A DNA stretch of 64,000 nucleotides from Arsenophonus sp052174455 (GCA_052174455.1 JBQMRP010000030.1:62001-126000); one strand, 5' to 3'; positions 21,060 through 32,958 are shown, counted from the stretch's first letter. The notes: a model not told the origin generated them from the sequence alone. Numbers and translations: made by a program.

Positions 21060-22450
21060 ACGAAATTAATGATCATAGATCAACTGAATTTTTCATGATA
21101 CCCAAAAAGAAGGTCATATAGTGATGCATCCAGTTCAGTTTCGATTTATTCTCAATATCCAAGTGTTATGCACTTTTAATCATGATTATCCAATTTTGAG
21201 CAAAACTTATCCTAAGCCGATGACGCTGAATAAACTTCATTGAGAAGATGATGAGGGAAGTATTTTGCCAATGAATTCATCACTTGTATGCATCTTAGGG
21301 ATAATACCTGCTTAACTAAACTGTTTTTACCATTGATGACGGCTGAGATAATTTTTTTAAAATAAGGTGAAAGTGTCAACTTGTTGGATCCGTCTATTTG
21401 TCGAGTAAATACTTGCATATGACACTTTGTGTTATAGATAGCTATCCGACGCTTACTGCCTGTGTCTATCCTGAATTGGGATTTCCCTATTATTTTTGCT
21501 CAAATTATAAGTCAAAAGTTTATAAAGTTTTCATGCGGTTTCAAAGCTATCGAGTAGTAATTCCAACAAAAGGTTTAAATTTTACCCAATTGCAACTCGT
21601 AATACATTACTTTCACTATGCTTATATTTTTTGGTTTTATTCCAATAATAACCACCTGCTATTCAATACTCTGTTCTGCGTCACCATACAAGCTATGCTT
21701 GAATTGGTACATAAACTGGGTATTAAAATTAGTATCTTCTATGTTTAATACACTTATGGTGAACAGTTTAATCAATATCTGCATGCTCACCATCTCCATT
21801 ATCAATGTCGGTCTGGATTTGGATATTAAACATGCCATATGAGATGATCTGTTCTTGAAAATAAAGCGATCGAAGAAATCTGACAAGGTGCTCTATCCGG
21901 ATTTTTCATTACAATCATGACTTAATAAATCCCAATATTTTCTTGATTTTAGATATATTTGCTTTAGGAAGCAGTGACAGTGTTACCTGAAGCCATAGTA
22001 CGAGGATGTTACTGGATAAAGTGCACTTGCTAAAAAATGAAAATTAGTATGGGTATACCATAAAATATCTCTAGCACTACCTTAAACGCCACGGTATACC
22101 ACTTCAAAACTGCGTTATTATTGATGTGGGAGTAGTTATACATCATTAGTGTAACCATCAAGACTAAGTAATGCCAGGAGCAGATTCTAACGTAAGAAGA
22201 GATAATCTTCGCTATACTAGCCATATATTTCTATCAAGACATTTTAAAATGATGCGTTATTATAGTTTCTTCTTAAATCCTCAATAAGGCATATTATTAT
22301 CGAAGGTATAATATATAAGTTGTTGAAGATGACGGCTCGCAAAAAAAACTGTAAAAATCAAGGTTCACTTTTTTGATGAAAGTGTTCCTGCGTACAGATT
22401 TGTACAAATGTGTTCTGTATGCTGACAGGTTACGTTTACCAACACTCAAT
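21060..22450 (+). mobile_element. IS91-family remnant, copy 2 (best preserved)
   Basis: Plus-oriented remnant. Reading across frames near 21600-21820 gives HLLFNTLFCVTIQAMLEL, HKLGIKISIF and NTYGEQFNQYLHAHHLH, resembling the IS91 transposase stretch HTFGRDLKWNVHIHLSV with the catalytic His-rich motif; near 22247-22310 KMMRYYSFF resembles FRMIRHYGF, close to the catalytic tyrosines. IS91 elements move by rolling-circle replication with a HUH/Y2-type enzyme. The gene is broken by stops and frameshifts. It shows that the repeats at 4005-5515 and 30640-32040 are minus-oriented IS91 copies. Confidence 0.55.
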
Positions 22451-22649
22451 TTGGTAAGCAGGTAACAGAGTTATTGTTAAAAAGAATACATAAAATAATA
22501 ACAATCGTTATTAAGTTAAATTTATGGTTGGTATATCTAAAATTAGGGTGTTAGCTTAAAAATATACACTTCGATAAAATTTTAACTTATAATAAAGTTC
22601 CAATTAAACTGATTCTATATCCTTTTAACAAAAATTGATAATTTAGGTC

Positions 22650-23360
22650 TCTTTTGAAGAGGGATTTAATTTCTTAACCTAATCATCAAGGAATTTATTA
22701 GTAGCATCGAAGCTCTCTGTTAGCTAAATCTCCCGCATCTCATCCTTAATTTTGATTTCATGTACTTTCTGGAATTAAGCTAGAATATTAGTTGTTTATT
22801 TTTATCTACCAAATAACATTGGTTCTGCACGCCCAGAAATATTTTTGCTATTACATTCAAAATCAATGGCATTATCTCTAATAATAAGTCTGGTAGATAC
22901 GATTAAGTAATGTGATTGCAGGTCATTAAGAAGTTAGACTTAGTTTTCTTCTGCCTCTTGATAATCATCTTTAACTGCAAGAGTTCCTTAACATCCATGG
23001 AGTGTTACCAATAATAAGTAGCAGGTAAAAGCTATGAGTTTTCTTGATAGGGATCCATATACCATCGACTCAAAAATAAACATAGGCGTATCACGTAAAT
23101 TAGATAGGCACTATTGATTTACCTATACTCCTCAAACCATCGGTGTTTCAGTCTACTGACGATATGTAGAGAGAGGATGTGCTTTTTCACCAAAATTGCC
23201 CAGAGCTTCATAAAAATCATCGATGGATATGCCTCGTAGGTACAAAAGCATGCTAATAATTCTTCAATATTTTTACACGCTTTAGATAAACTGGTAGTAA
23301 GGAGCTCTTGAAGTATATTCCGTTACCGTTGCAACCTATTAATGTTAATTTTCATTAATA
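22650..23360 (-). mobile_element. IS256-family remnant 5 (central fragment)
   Basis: Minus-oriented piece collinear with 7030-7620 and 41690-42350. It retains the part that reads, on the minus strand, RGISIDDFYEAL-like (near 23210-23240), and lacks both termini. It lies immediately upstream of remnant 6, head to head. Confidence 0.5.
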
Positions 23361-23479
23361 ATCTTTTAATATCAAGCATTAAATTATGAAATTTCTTGTT
23401 AAGAAATAGTTGATTAATTATCATATCCTACCTAATAGGTTTAATTAATTTAATTAAATATTATGCTAATTTCTGGTGT

Positions 23480-24850
23480 TGTGGTTGCCGATGATGGGGG
23501 GTTATCCTGCTGATTGATTTTGTATATGATATCAACAATAGAAAAATAAAATTCAATAAAAAATCTATATAGAGGTAATCTGCGAAACCAGATATTACCT
23601 GTGTTCCCTATTTACATGAATTTATTCTTAATGCTAACAGGTAGTTTATAGGTACCGCTGTTGAGGCGGATCTTGAAGCCATGTTGTACAGATGTTAACA
23701 CTGCCTTTATCGACAAAGGTGTCTATACCATCGTCTTTAACGGTTATTTTCTACACTAACCTAGAAGATGGATATTAACGATGTTGAGGTTAATAGTGCC
23801 TAAGATCAAGAATTGTAGCGGAACGGAATATGAGCTTAACAGATTATTGCTGCTACCTTATCCGAAGTATGTAAAAATCGGTGAAGAGTTTGCTAGTATG
23901 CTTGTGTACCTATGAGATACATCTATTGATGATTTTTATGAAGCCCCAAGAGATCTTATCGATAAAAAGTAGATTATCTCTTTGCAGTATCATAAGGAGA
24001 TTAAAACAGGAATAACTTAAAAAGTATAGGGAGGTGGTATACACTGCATGATTTTAAGCGATATACATTATTTTATTTCTAATCTGATTTCATATACAGG
24101 CTTGTTAGGTATGGTGATCGCCATTGTCTGCTGGCCACTATCGATATCACTGGATGTGATAGTAAGAAGCTAGTTGCAGTTGAAGATGGTTATCGAAAGT
24201 CAGAAGAAAATTGAGTTTAACTTCTTAATAATCTAAGAGCGAAGATCTTAAGCGTATCTACAGGATACGCTTACTAGGTAAGCAATATCTTTAGTTTTGA
24301 ATATAATGGTAAAGATATTTTTGAGTGCGCAGCACCAATGGTTTTTGGTATACAAAATAAACGGCTAATATTCTAGCTTCAGTCCACAAAAGCACGTAAT
24401 TGAAAATTAAGGTGAACTGCGTAGGTTTGGTTATTAGAGAGCCGCAATGCTGCTGATAAAGCTCTTGATATTTTGTTGGCAAGATTTTCAGTGTATTCTG
24501 CAGCGATGAAGAAGTTGAAGAAACAACGAGAAGAATGGCTGGTATTTTACGCCTTACCGTCAGCGCACTTGGGCATCAATAAGAATGACGAATTCGATTA
24601 AATCGTCTTTTTATAACAGTGAGGCTATGAAGCTGACGTATGAAGCGCAATAATTGTAGAAAATAACCTTTTTCAATGTTATTTAAGCTGCTCTAGTCTT
24701 TTTGCGCAAAAAAAAGAATCAGCTAAAGGAAATTAACTTTAGTTGAGCATGATGGTAAAAATGTCTAATTTAAGGATGTAGAACAGATTCACAAATCATC
24801 AAAGCGATGAGCTTAACCATATACACCAGATTTACTGATAACTTAAATCT
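23480..24850 (+). mobile_element. IS256-family remnant 6 (left of dead adk copy)
   Basis: Plus-oriented dead element collinear with remnants 2 and 8. Minus-strand frame 24482-24291 is a shadow. Near 24560-24620 the plus strand keeps an INKNDEFD-like trace of the TNPIE motif. Its 3' end adjoins the inverted adk copy. Confidence 0.55.
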
Positions 24851-24938
24851 TATCATAACTTATTAAATATTGTATTTATGCTAATTAGCTCTAAATAAAA
24901 TAGCTATTTAAATTGAGTGCTTATTTATCAACTAATAA

Positions 24939-25577
24939 TTAACCTAAAATATTAGTAACTCTTCGCTAATTTCAATAACCTTACAGGTACTATTTAATTT
25001 AAAGTGCTTAGTATAACCGATAGCAGTTTATTGCTAATAATATGCATTAAAGGTTCAGTTAAGTTATGATACTCCACTAATTGCTTGCAAATTGTATCTT
25101 CTTAATCATCTTTATGAATACTTAGCTCTTTACCGGTAATATCGTCTCTGTTTATTATTTGTGGGGGGTTAAATTTTACATGATAAACACGACTTAAAAG
25201 TGTAAGAATTCGACGACCAACAATATGTTCAAGAATAATTTTATCTGGTATATCAAATTCCAACACATAATCCACCGTAATTCCCACATCTCTCATTGCG
25301 TCTGCTTATTGGATAGTGCGAGGGAATACATCTAGCAAAATACTATTTCGCAATTATTTTGTGTTATATGTTATTTAACTAAAGCAATAACTAATTAATT
25401 AGTAACAATTTTACTATTATCTATTAATTCTTTTATTTTAGACTCAATTCTGTACTTATCTTTACGGTAGTGCGTAATATATACCAGTAGAAATTTTAGT
25501 ATACCATACTTTGTCATAATGAATTCTGCCTGAGTCCCCTTACCTGTACCTGGCGCGCCGAGAAAAATAATACTCAT
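24939..25577 (-). pseudogene. adk: Adenylate kinase, inverted decayed duplicate
   Basis: A second adk in opposite orientation about 8.5 kb from the intact gene. From ATG (25577-25575) it reads MSIIFLGAPGTGKGTQ and EFIMTKYGI, then loses frame; a second open stretch (25296-25102) reads VDYVLEFDIPDKIILEHIVG and VYHVKFNPPQI. The stop aligns with that of the intact gene (TAA at 24941-24939). At least one frameshift and premature stops (for example after LSIHKDD) kill it. About 150-200 bp of flank on each side also match the intact locus, so the duplication covers roughly 0.9 kb and ends at IS256 3' termini on both sides. Confidence 0.92.
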
Positions 25578-25784
25578 TGTGTAAATTCCTTGCTATTTTA
25601 TTTTTATAATTTGAAAGAAAAGTTATCTTATGATTAGATATATTTATATCTCAAGAAAATAGCTAACTATTGAATAATTAAATTATTTTGTTATTATAAG
25701 TGCATATTAAAATAACTAAAACGTGCTTTTACGAACAAGTCAGTTAATTAAATAAATTTAAGTTATTAATAAATCTGGTGTATG

Positions 25785-27310
25785 GTGATCGAATTATATT
25801 CGATTCTGATGCTTTATGCATCTATTCTTTAATTTTAAATTAGACATTATTTACCACTAAAGTCAGTAGCTAAAATCTCCTTTAGCCGGTTCTAGTTTTT
25901 CTGAGTAGACTTGAGTTGCTTAAATACAATTGAAAGAATTATTGTTCTTAAAGTACAATTTTTCATAAGGCGGCTTTTCATAGCTTTATTGTCTAAAAAC
26001 CTAATTCAATTAGGTTCGTCGTTCTTACGACGTGCCAAGTACACTGATAGGAAATCGTAGAATACCAACCGCTCTTCTTACTTTATCTCAAGCTTTTTAA
26101 TCGCTTCAGGATACGTTAAAAAACCTTACAACAAAATATCAGGATTTTATTCAGCAGAATCGTAGTTCTCTGCTATCTGAGAGCTCCCTTCAGTTCAATT
26201 TTAATTTTTAATTACATGCTTTTAGGAAGTAAAAGCAGTACATAAAGTATTTTGTAAACCCAATAACATTAGTGCCACATCTCAGGGAATATCTTTGCAT
26301 GCTATTCCAAAAAACCAAGAGTACCATCTTCCCCATAGCAAGTCTGAAAATACGGTTAAGGAACGCGGCTTACTAGACATTGAAAACTTTGACCTAGTGT
26401 GGTTCTATATCTAGATAACTATCTTTGATTGAAATGAGCTCCTTACCTTAATGCAATTATGTCAATAATGAGCAGAAAGTAAAGGCAATCAACTTGCCTG
26501 ACAAAGCGGTATACACCATCGGTTTAGAAATAAATGTAGCGTGTATCGCTAAATCATAGAGCCGCTATTTCCTGTACTCTTGAATCTGTTGTTGTTTCAA
26601 CCTGCTGATGATCCTAAGTAAGAAGAGACTATATGCTTTTCATCGAGAAAGACCACTAGGGCTTCCTCAAATCAACAGTGTATAATGTCCATTTCAGATA
26701 CAGATATGTAGTCTTTTTTGAGGTTTTTGTACCATTCGAATAAAATGGTAACAACAAGTTATAAACATATTTCATTGCCGCTGTGATCCTCTGATCTTAG
26801 GTACTTTAATCTCAACATCGCTAATATTAGTTTATATGATTCGCAGTGGTAAAATAACCGTTATGCTAGACGGCATGACACTTATCGACAAAGCCGGCGT
26901 TTAGCATCTTGGTATAGAATAGCTTCGAGCTTATCCTCAACAGTCATGTCTATAATCCCTAACTTTAGACAATTTAATCTCAATATCGCTAATACCAATC
27001 TATATAGTTCTATGTGGCAATAACCGTTACAATGAGGGGTTAATGCCAGCTGATAAGGCAGAATTTAGCATGTTATCGTAACATGAATTCGAGCTCCCTC
27101 TTAACAGCGGTGTTTATTAACTGGCTGTCAGTTTTATGGATGAGTTCATACAAGAGATTACGGTAATATCTAGCTTTTCAGATACCTAATAATAGGGTAG
27201 ACTTTTTATGACATATTATCTTAATTTTATTAAAATCATTCATGAAATTAATTAATAAGATACGTCACCATTCCCCAGAAATTTCATGAACTAGAAATTA
27301 GGATAATTCT
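25785..27310 (-). mobile_element. IS256-family remnant 7 (right of dead adk copy)
   Basis: Minus-oriented dead element collinear with remnants 1, 3 and 9 but longer, because it holds an internal tandem duplication (26785-27115). With remnant 6 it brackets the dead adk copy just as remnants 2 and 3 bracket the intact one. Its 5' end abuts an IS1595-like fragment. Confidence 0.55.
26785..27115 (-). repeat. Tandem duplication inside IS256 remnant 7
   Basis: Two units of about 165 bp (roughly 26785-26950 and 26951-27115) align with each other and with single-copy DNA in the other remnants (for example 17885-18065). Shared landmarks are TTTAATCTCAA, a CGCTAATA run, the ATAACCGTTA run, GTTTAGCAT/TTTAGCAT and CAACAG/AACAG. 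The units differ at many positions, so the duplication is old. Confidence 0.5.
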
Positions 27311-27319
27311 AAAATTCAT

Positions 27320-28070
27320 TATTGCAGGAAAATATTTAACAATCATACTAGAACTTCTTTGTGTAAACTATATCACAAGGGTAAATGCTTTAATTGTTTG
27401 CGATGTATGTTGAATAAATTGACTTTACAGGACTCAGCAAAATAAACACTATGGATTTAAAAACAGCCTTTAGATAGGATTACTGTTTTCTTGTTTAAAC
27501 GCTAATAGCAAACATAAATGACTAGTAGTATTATTAAAATGAATGAAATATTTTTTCCTGATCCTTTAAATAGAAACGTTCTATGCTAGATAAAAAAAGG
27601 TAGAAAACGCGGCAAAGGAGGAAATAAAAGAAAGAATAAATTCCGAACTTAATCGTCCGAGATTGATAAGGTTATCTGAGTGATGAGATTCTTGTAGAGC
27701 TTAATTTCAGGGTATGTTATTTATTTTCTTTAGCTGATCATCGATTAAAGTTCATTTTTATTCGGATGGAGCTAAATGACATTAAACTTTTGCTAGCGAG
27801 CATGAAATTAATCACTATCCTTTAATAAGGTTGGATAATTAGGTAGTTATTGATAATGGATTTTATATCAAAAATGGAAACGGTCATATCAATCAATTAA
27901 AACGATGGTTAAGCAGTAAGTAGATTCATAGTGTAGGGTCGTTTTATTTATTGAATTGTTTAGTCTGAAAAAGATTGTTTGAAACCAGAATAATTGAAAA
28001 TTGAAATATAGATGTGGTTATAAATTGTTCTGCAAACAAAGTAATAATCTTTGCCAAAACATGGCACCGA
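27320..28070 (+). mobile_element. IS1595-like remnant lacking its 5' end
   Basis: Plus-oriented, collinear with 44080-44840. Reads RKRGKGGNKRK near 27600, then traces of a DGA-type motif and LKRWL...VGSFYLLN near 27890-27960. This resembles IS1595-type transposases (RKRGGK...; RLKGWMRRFHGVATKYL.NYLGW). Frames are broken. The plus open frame 28001-28198 overlaps its end and is not supported as a gene. Confidence 0.45.
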
Positions 28071-28399
28071 TAATCATACCCATTTCTACATTATTTATCG
28101 ATGACGCTGTCGCTTCTTCAAGAAGTCGTAGTCGTTTTTCTTACGAAAAACGTTTTCTCCCTCTTAATGATTTACTGGCGTCGTACGTAAATTCATAAAC
28201 CCATAGTATTTTTATCTAATCAGATGGTTGTTTATGTAGTCATAAAGAAGAAATTTTCGTAAAATTAGCAGGGAAGCACTCAAAGCTGAAGAATAAAGTA
28301 TTTAAAAAGCTACGATCCTGATTAGTTGCAGGTAGTGCAAAATATCTTCTGAAAATGTTAAACAAAACTTCATGATATTATCTTTTTCTTATCTATAAG

Positions 28400-28850
28400 A
28401 TCGTCGCCTCTTGATGAGTTTTTGTATGTCTTTATAAGTTTAAGACTACGCTAAATATTAATGCTTTTTACGTGATCTTAATCAAGTATTAGCCTATGGC
28501 TATTTATCGGATACTTACAGACAATAGCAAAGAATTTACAGATTGCCCTTTGCTCTGAAAAAATACTTATTCACAGAAAAACGGGAGTTTGTTTATTTGT
28601 CTACAGAGCTTGATTGATATAGAACACTAATTTTATCCATCCCATTCATCCTTAAACGAATAGGAATGGTCGATCTATTTAATGTTTGCATAAAAAGATG
28701 GGCTGAAAAGCCATAATTTTATTTCTAGTCAAAAGTTTGAGATCACTTTGCGTCGATTATTTACTTGTACAATCAGGAATTAGCCCAATTAGATTGGGTA
28801 GTAAACTCCATTGCAGTTTATAAAAGATTAATTTAAAGTAAAATGTAAAT
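28400..28850 (+). mobile_element. IS481-like integrase-core fragment
   Basis: Plus-strand remnant with LTDNSKEFTD near 28520-28550 (family LTDNGSEFTD, including a catalytic Asp), then HPXTNRNGRSI-like text near 28640-28670 (family PRHPQTNGMVERFNG) and a YNQEL-type C-terminal stretch. Frames are interrupted by stops. Similarity fits IS481-type rve-superfamily transposases; both ends are missing. Confidence 0.45.
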
Positions 28851-28918
28851 TATTCAAAAAAAAAGCACTATTTTTTTTGGATGTGATATTTAATTTATTG
28901 CTTAAGTAAAGGTATGCA

Positions 28919-30243
28919 ATGATTGAAGATATATTTTCTGAACTTGAGTTAAACTAAGGTCTTCTCAATGCACTGAATGATAAAGGCTATGGGGATTCCT
29001 TACAACTATTCAATTTCAACTATCTCAGCTGCTATAGCTGGACGTGATATTTTAGCTTCATCAGCTACAGGAACAGAAAAAACTACTGCTTACTTATTAA
29101 CGGTGATCCAATATTTATTTAATTATCCAGATAATCGATCTGGACAACTATATATTTTTATTCTAGTTTTAATTTGAAAACTGGCAATGCAAGTAGCTGA
29201 ACAAGCAAAAATTAGTCAAATATACTCATCTTAATATGATAAGAATTACTGGTGGAGTATCATCCTGTATTAACCACGCTGAAATTTTCACTGAAAATTA
29301 AGATGTTATCGTTGTAACTATAAGACGTTTACTACAGTATATTAAAGAAAAAAATTAAATTATCGAGCAATCGAGATATTAATTTTAGATGAAGCCGATC
29401 GAATGCTTGATATGGGGTTTCCTAACGACATTAAATTATTGCGAAGAAATACGTTGGCGAAAACAAAATATACTAGTTTTAGCAACATTAGAAGATGGCG
29501 TTATTCACGATTTTGCTAATCGATTACTGAATAATTTTTATGAAATTGATGTTGATTCTTCAAGACGAGAACAAAAAAATTCAACAATACTGTTATCGCA
29601 CTGATAATCTTAAGTATAAAACTGCACTATTTTCCATCTATGTTAAAACAACCTAATGTCACTAAATCTATTATTTTTATTCGTAAACGCGAAAGAGCGC
29701 ATTAGTTAGTTCAATGGTTTCAAGAAGTTAAAATAAAAATCTGGTTACTTAAAGGAATAATGGTTCAGACAAAATGAGCTGAAGCTGTTAAACGTCTAAA
29801 TAAGTGGGTAAATAAATGTATTAGTTGCAACTGATTTTGCCTCAGGTGGCCTAGATATTGACGATATTAGTCATGTATTCAATTTCAATTTACCACGTAC
29901 TGTTGATATTTATCTACACCGTATTGGTTATAACCGCGCGCGGTGAGCAAAAAGAGATTCCAACTAGCTTAGTTGAAGCTCATGATCAACCGCTATTAGG
30001 CAAAATTAACTGTTATTTTAAAAAATCATTAAAATATACGTCATCGATAACCTTCGATCAATCACTAAAATACTAGCTAAAAGTTCACTACGTGAACCTA
30101 AACCATCAAAAAAAATTTAATTAAAACGACAAGAAAAAGAAAAATAATCAACAAAAAAAAAGAAAAGAATCAAAGAACGCCATCGCGATATTAAAATATT
30201 TGTAAAAGTCGTAAACCATCAGTAAAAAACTGATAACAACTAA
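28919..30243 (+). pseudogene. srmB: DEAD-box RNA helicase SrmB, decayed
   Basis: Reads MIEDIFSELELN from 28919, a stop, then LLNALNDKG (family SLLEALQDKG). Later islands include SATGTEKTTAYLL (motif I, with Gly to Glu), ITGGV, ILDEADRMLDMGF (DEAD motif intact), ETRWRKQ-like EIRWRKQNILVLATLE, KRER, RVNVLVATDFAS and VSHVFNFNLPR. The lysine-rich tail is recognisable to about 30240. Several stops and frameshifts. SrmB assists 50S subunit assembly. In E. coli srmB lies near ung, as here. Confidence 0.85.
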
Positions 30244-30269
30244 TGAATATTCAGGCTATGTATATTAGT

Positions 30270-30630
30270 AAAAATTATTGATAGAAATCATCCACATAAT
30301 ATGAAGAATTTCGCTATAGAGGTTACAATGAAAAAGTAATGAATCGTATAACCAAAGAGATTTTTTCTTCACTCCATCCTAACATAAGTCTGAATTTCAT
30401 TAGTTAGTTTGATGAAAATCTATTGGATTATGTCAATCTATGTAGTGAAATAACTCATTCCATTTCATCCTGCCAATATTGTTACAGTGAATATATTATT
30501 CTGTTAGAAATATTTATTAGAGTTATACAGCGATATCATTGCAAAATCCCTAATTGAAGGAAAGTATGTAACAATCGTATTAGAAGTTCTCTGGTAAAGT
30601 TGCATGATAAAATTCCTAGCTGTAATATGC
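30270..30630 (+). mobile_element. IS1595-like 5' fragment
   Basis: Collinear with 43800-44160 and 63225-63480: the AAAGAGATTTTTTCTTC run (about 30355), the CATTAGTTAG..TGATGAAAATC region and CATTTCATCCTGCCAATATT are shared with the 44-kb copy. It ends at the left border of an IS91 remnant, suggesting that IS91 inserted into, or recombined within, this element. Confidence 0.4.
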
Positions 30631-30639
30631 CTAAATATA

Positions 30640-32040
30640 GAGCCCGATCATCTCTTCTTGTATCAGGATTTGCTGTCAGTAGCTTAGTTCGCTATCATAA
30701 TAATGATATACAATCCTCTTCTTCTCAATAATGCCGAAGTTTTGAGTAGATACCAGTGAGAGTTTAAGGTATCGCTAGAGGTATTTCATGCTGCCGCGCT
30801 CATTTTACATTTTTATAAAATCTACTTTCTCCAGTAATATCATACTTCTTCTTTCAGGATACGCGGTTCTACTGCTTCCTATGGCGGGATATGTGCACAA
30901 GAACAGAAAAAGAGTGGATTTATCAAGTCATAGTTGTAACCTAAAAGGTGGATAACAGGACCTCACCAAATTTTTTTTTGATAGTTTTTTTTTTGAAAAA
31001 CAGATCACGCCAATACAAAATAATTTAATATTCAGATCGATATGCGGGTGATAGAGACATAAAAATGCAGATGTTAATTAAATTGTTTACGTAAGTATGT
31101 AAGACGCAGAAGATGATAATTTCGATATCCTGTTTGCATACTTACCGCGGCATAAGTTGGATATCGGCTCGAAATAGAGTGTTGACTCGTACAAGTTAGT
31201 GATTATTAAAAAGGCTAAAAAAGATGGGGATAGTGAAAGTAATGTGTTGGAAGTTACAATTAGGTAAATATAAATTTGTTGTGCTAATTTACTACTTGGT
31301 AACTTTGACACCGCATGAACTGCAGGCTTTTAACTTAAAACTTTACCAGAAAAATGACTGTGGGGACTATTCAGGAGATCCATAATAGTAGTAGTCCGAA
31401 TACCTCATAACAGAAATGAGGTAGATAACATTCGCTCTACAAATAGGATCCGTCCCAAATTGACACTTTTATCATGTTTTCAAGAAAGTTACTCTAGCCG
31501 TAATTAATGGTGAAAAATAGTTTAGTTAGGGTATTTATCTGGATAAATACCCCTCTTTGGGTATTTTCCAAAAGGAAAAGAAATGGTCATCTGTCCGCAT
31601 TCATCAGGTCTTATCGGCCCTGATTATCTTTATGTTTATTCCAGGAGTTAAAGGAAACGTAGATTATCCTTAGTCCCTATAGGTGATGAATTTATTTGTA
31701 AGCATACTTTCATCATTATCTTCTCAACCCAGTTCTATTCAGCATCATTGGATTGACCTTTTTTAGATTATTATAAATTTAGTTGAGTCTGTCCTAATTT
31801 ATTTCAGAGGATATCATAGAGCGCTTTAGATAAATAGGTAGCTATAAACAGATGAAGTTTTGTTTTATCTTTTTAATTTAGCTGATTTACGCTCTTTAGG
31901 AGGTTTATTCCGAGCTATCTGTATAAATTTCTAAAAAATTAATATATTGCAGAGTATAAATAGCTCAGATTATTAACATCCTCGAAGCTTGGTATAATTG
32001 CTCAGATCACATTATAGTATACTACGTTTTAAACTAAATA
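30640..32040 (-). mobile_element. IS91-family remnant, copy 3
   Basis: Minus-oriented, collinear with 4005-5515 over most of its length (for example the TTTTTTTTGAAAAACAG run at 30985 versus 4350, and the AAGAAAGTTA..GTAATTAATGGTGAAAA region at 31485 versus 4850). The minus frame 31311-31087 aligns with the zone of copy 2 just before its conserved block. Dead. Confidence 0.5.
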
Positions 32041-32277
32041 ATAATTAAATATTAGAAATTCATTAATATGAATCAATAATTTAAGATTTTATTAATAATA
32101 AAATTAGTAGATTATTATCTTAAATCAATTTATTATGTATCAATTAATAATTATTATTGAATATTTTAATATGAAAATATGTAATGAAAAATAATCAATT
32201 TTCGTTTTTAAACTTTATCTTACATAACGTAGATATCATGTTTAACATGATATTAATCAAAACTTAAAGGAATGATT
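32041..32277. other. ung upstream region
   Basis: Very A+T-rich, with several near-palindromic TTAATAATTATTATT-type runs around 32090-32170. It must carry the ung promoter, but no convincing boxes were assigned. grcA, found between srmB and ung in E. coli, is not seen. Confidence 0.35.
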
Positions 32278-32958
32278 ATGCCATTTTTACCAAATTGGCA
32301 TGATATCATCGGTCTAGAAAAAGAACAAAATTACTTCCGTAATACTCTGGCTTACGTTACTAGAGCACGCCAACAAGGTATAACAATTTATCCACCACAG
32401 AAAGATGTTTTTAATGCTTTCCGTTATACTGAACTGAGTGAAATAAAAGTTGTTGTCCTAGGACAAGATCCTTACCATGGACCTAATCAAGCTCATGGAC
32501 TCTCTTTTTCAGTTCGGCCAAAAATTCCTACACCGCCTTCTTTGATTAATGTGTATAAAGAATTAGAAAAAGATATCATTGATTTCCAATATCCCGATCA
32601 TGGTTATCTTGTCAGTTGGGGACACCAAGGTGTATTTTTATTAAACACAGTTTTAACTGTTGAACAAGGCAAAGCACATTCACATATGCATTTTGGCTGG
32701 GAAACATTTACAGATAAGATTATCACAGTAATTAATCAATATCGTGTTGGTGTTATTTTTTTATTGTGGGGATTACATGCGCAGAAAAAAAGCAAATTTA
32801 TCGATAATCAAAAACATTTGGTTCTTAAGGCGCCTCATCCTTCTCCGCTTTCAGCGCATAGAGGTTTTTTTGGTTGCCGACACTTTTCTAAAACAAATGA
32901 AACACTCATAAAACAAGGATTAAGGCCCATTAACTGGATACCGATCATTCCAGAATGA
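32278..32958 (+). CDS. ung: Uracil-DNA glycosylase
   Basis: Removes uracil from DNA as the first step of base-excision repair. 226 residues from the chosen start (E. coli 229). Catalytic motif GQDPYHGP (about residues 61-68, Asp general base), IPPSLxN-type TPPSLINVYKELE, LLNTVLTV, FLLWGLHAQKK and the leucine-loop motif HPSPLSAHRGFFGC with catalytic His are all intact. The ATG at 32278 is preferred over 32272 because AAGGA ends directly before 32272 but lies six bases before 32278, and the family begins close to TWHDV (here NWHDI). Convergent with grpE, 34 bases apart. Useful in an A+T-rich genome prone to cytosine deamination. Confidence 0.96.
   Translation: MPFLPNWHDIIGLEKEQNYFRNTLAYVTRARQQGITIYPPQKDVFNAFRYTELSEIKVVVLGQDPYHGPNQAHGLSFSVRPKIPTPPSLINVYKELEKDIIDFQYPDHGYLVSWGHQGVFLLNTVLTVEQGKAHSHMHFGWETFTDKIITVINQYRVGVIFLLWGLHAQKKSKFIDNQKHLVLKAPHPSPLSAHRGFFGCRHFSKTNETLIKQGLRPINWIPIIPE

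Noticed and set aside
21398..21748. 116-codon open frame
   Set aside because: It is a frame-shifted piece of the IS91 transposase remnant, not an independent gene.
24939..25577. Second adenylate kinase as a functional paralogue
   Set aside because: A frameshift and premature stops interrupt it between the P-loop and the LID, so it cannot make an active enzyme.
32041..32200. A+T-rich palindromic runs as a possible replication origin
   Set aside because: No DnaA-box cluster (TTATCCACA) was seen nearby and the gene context is not that of an origin.
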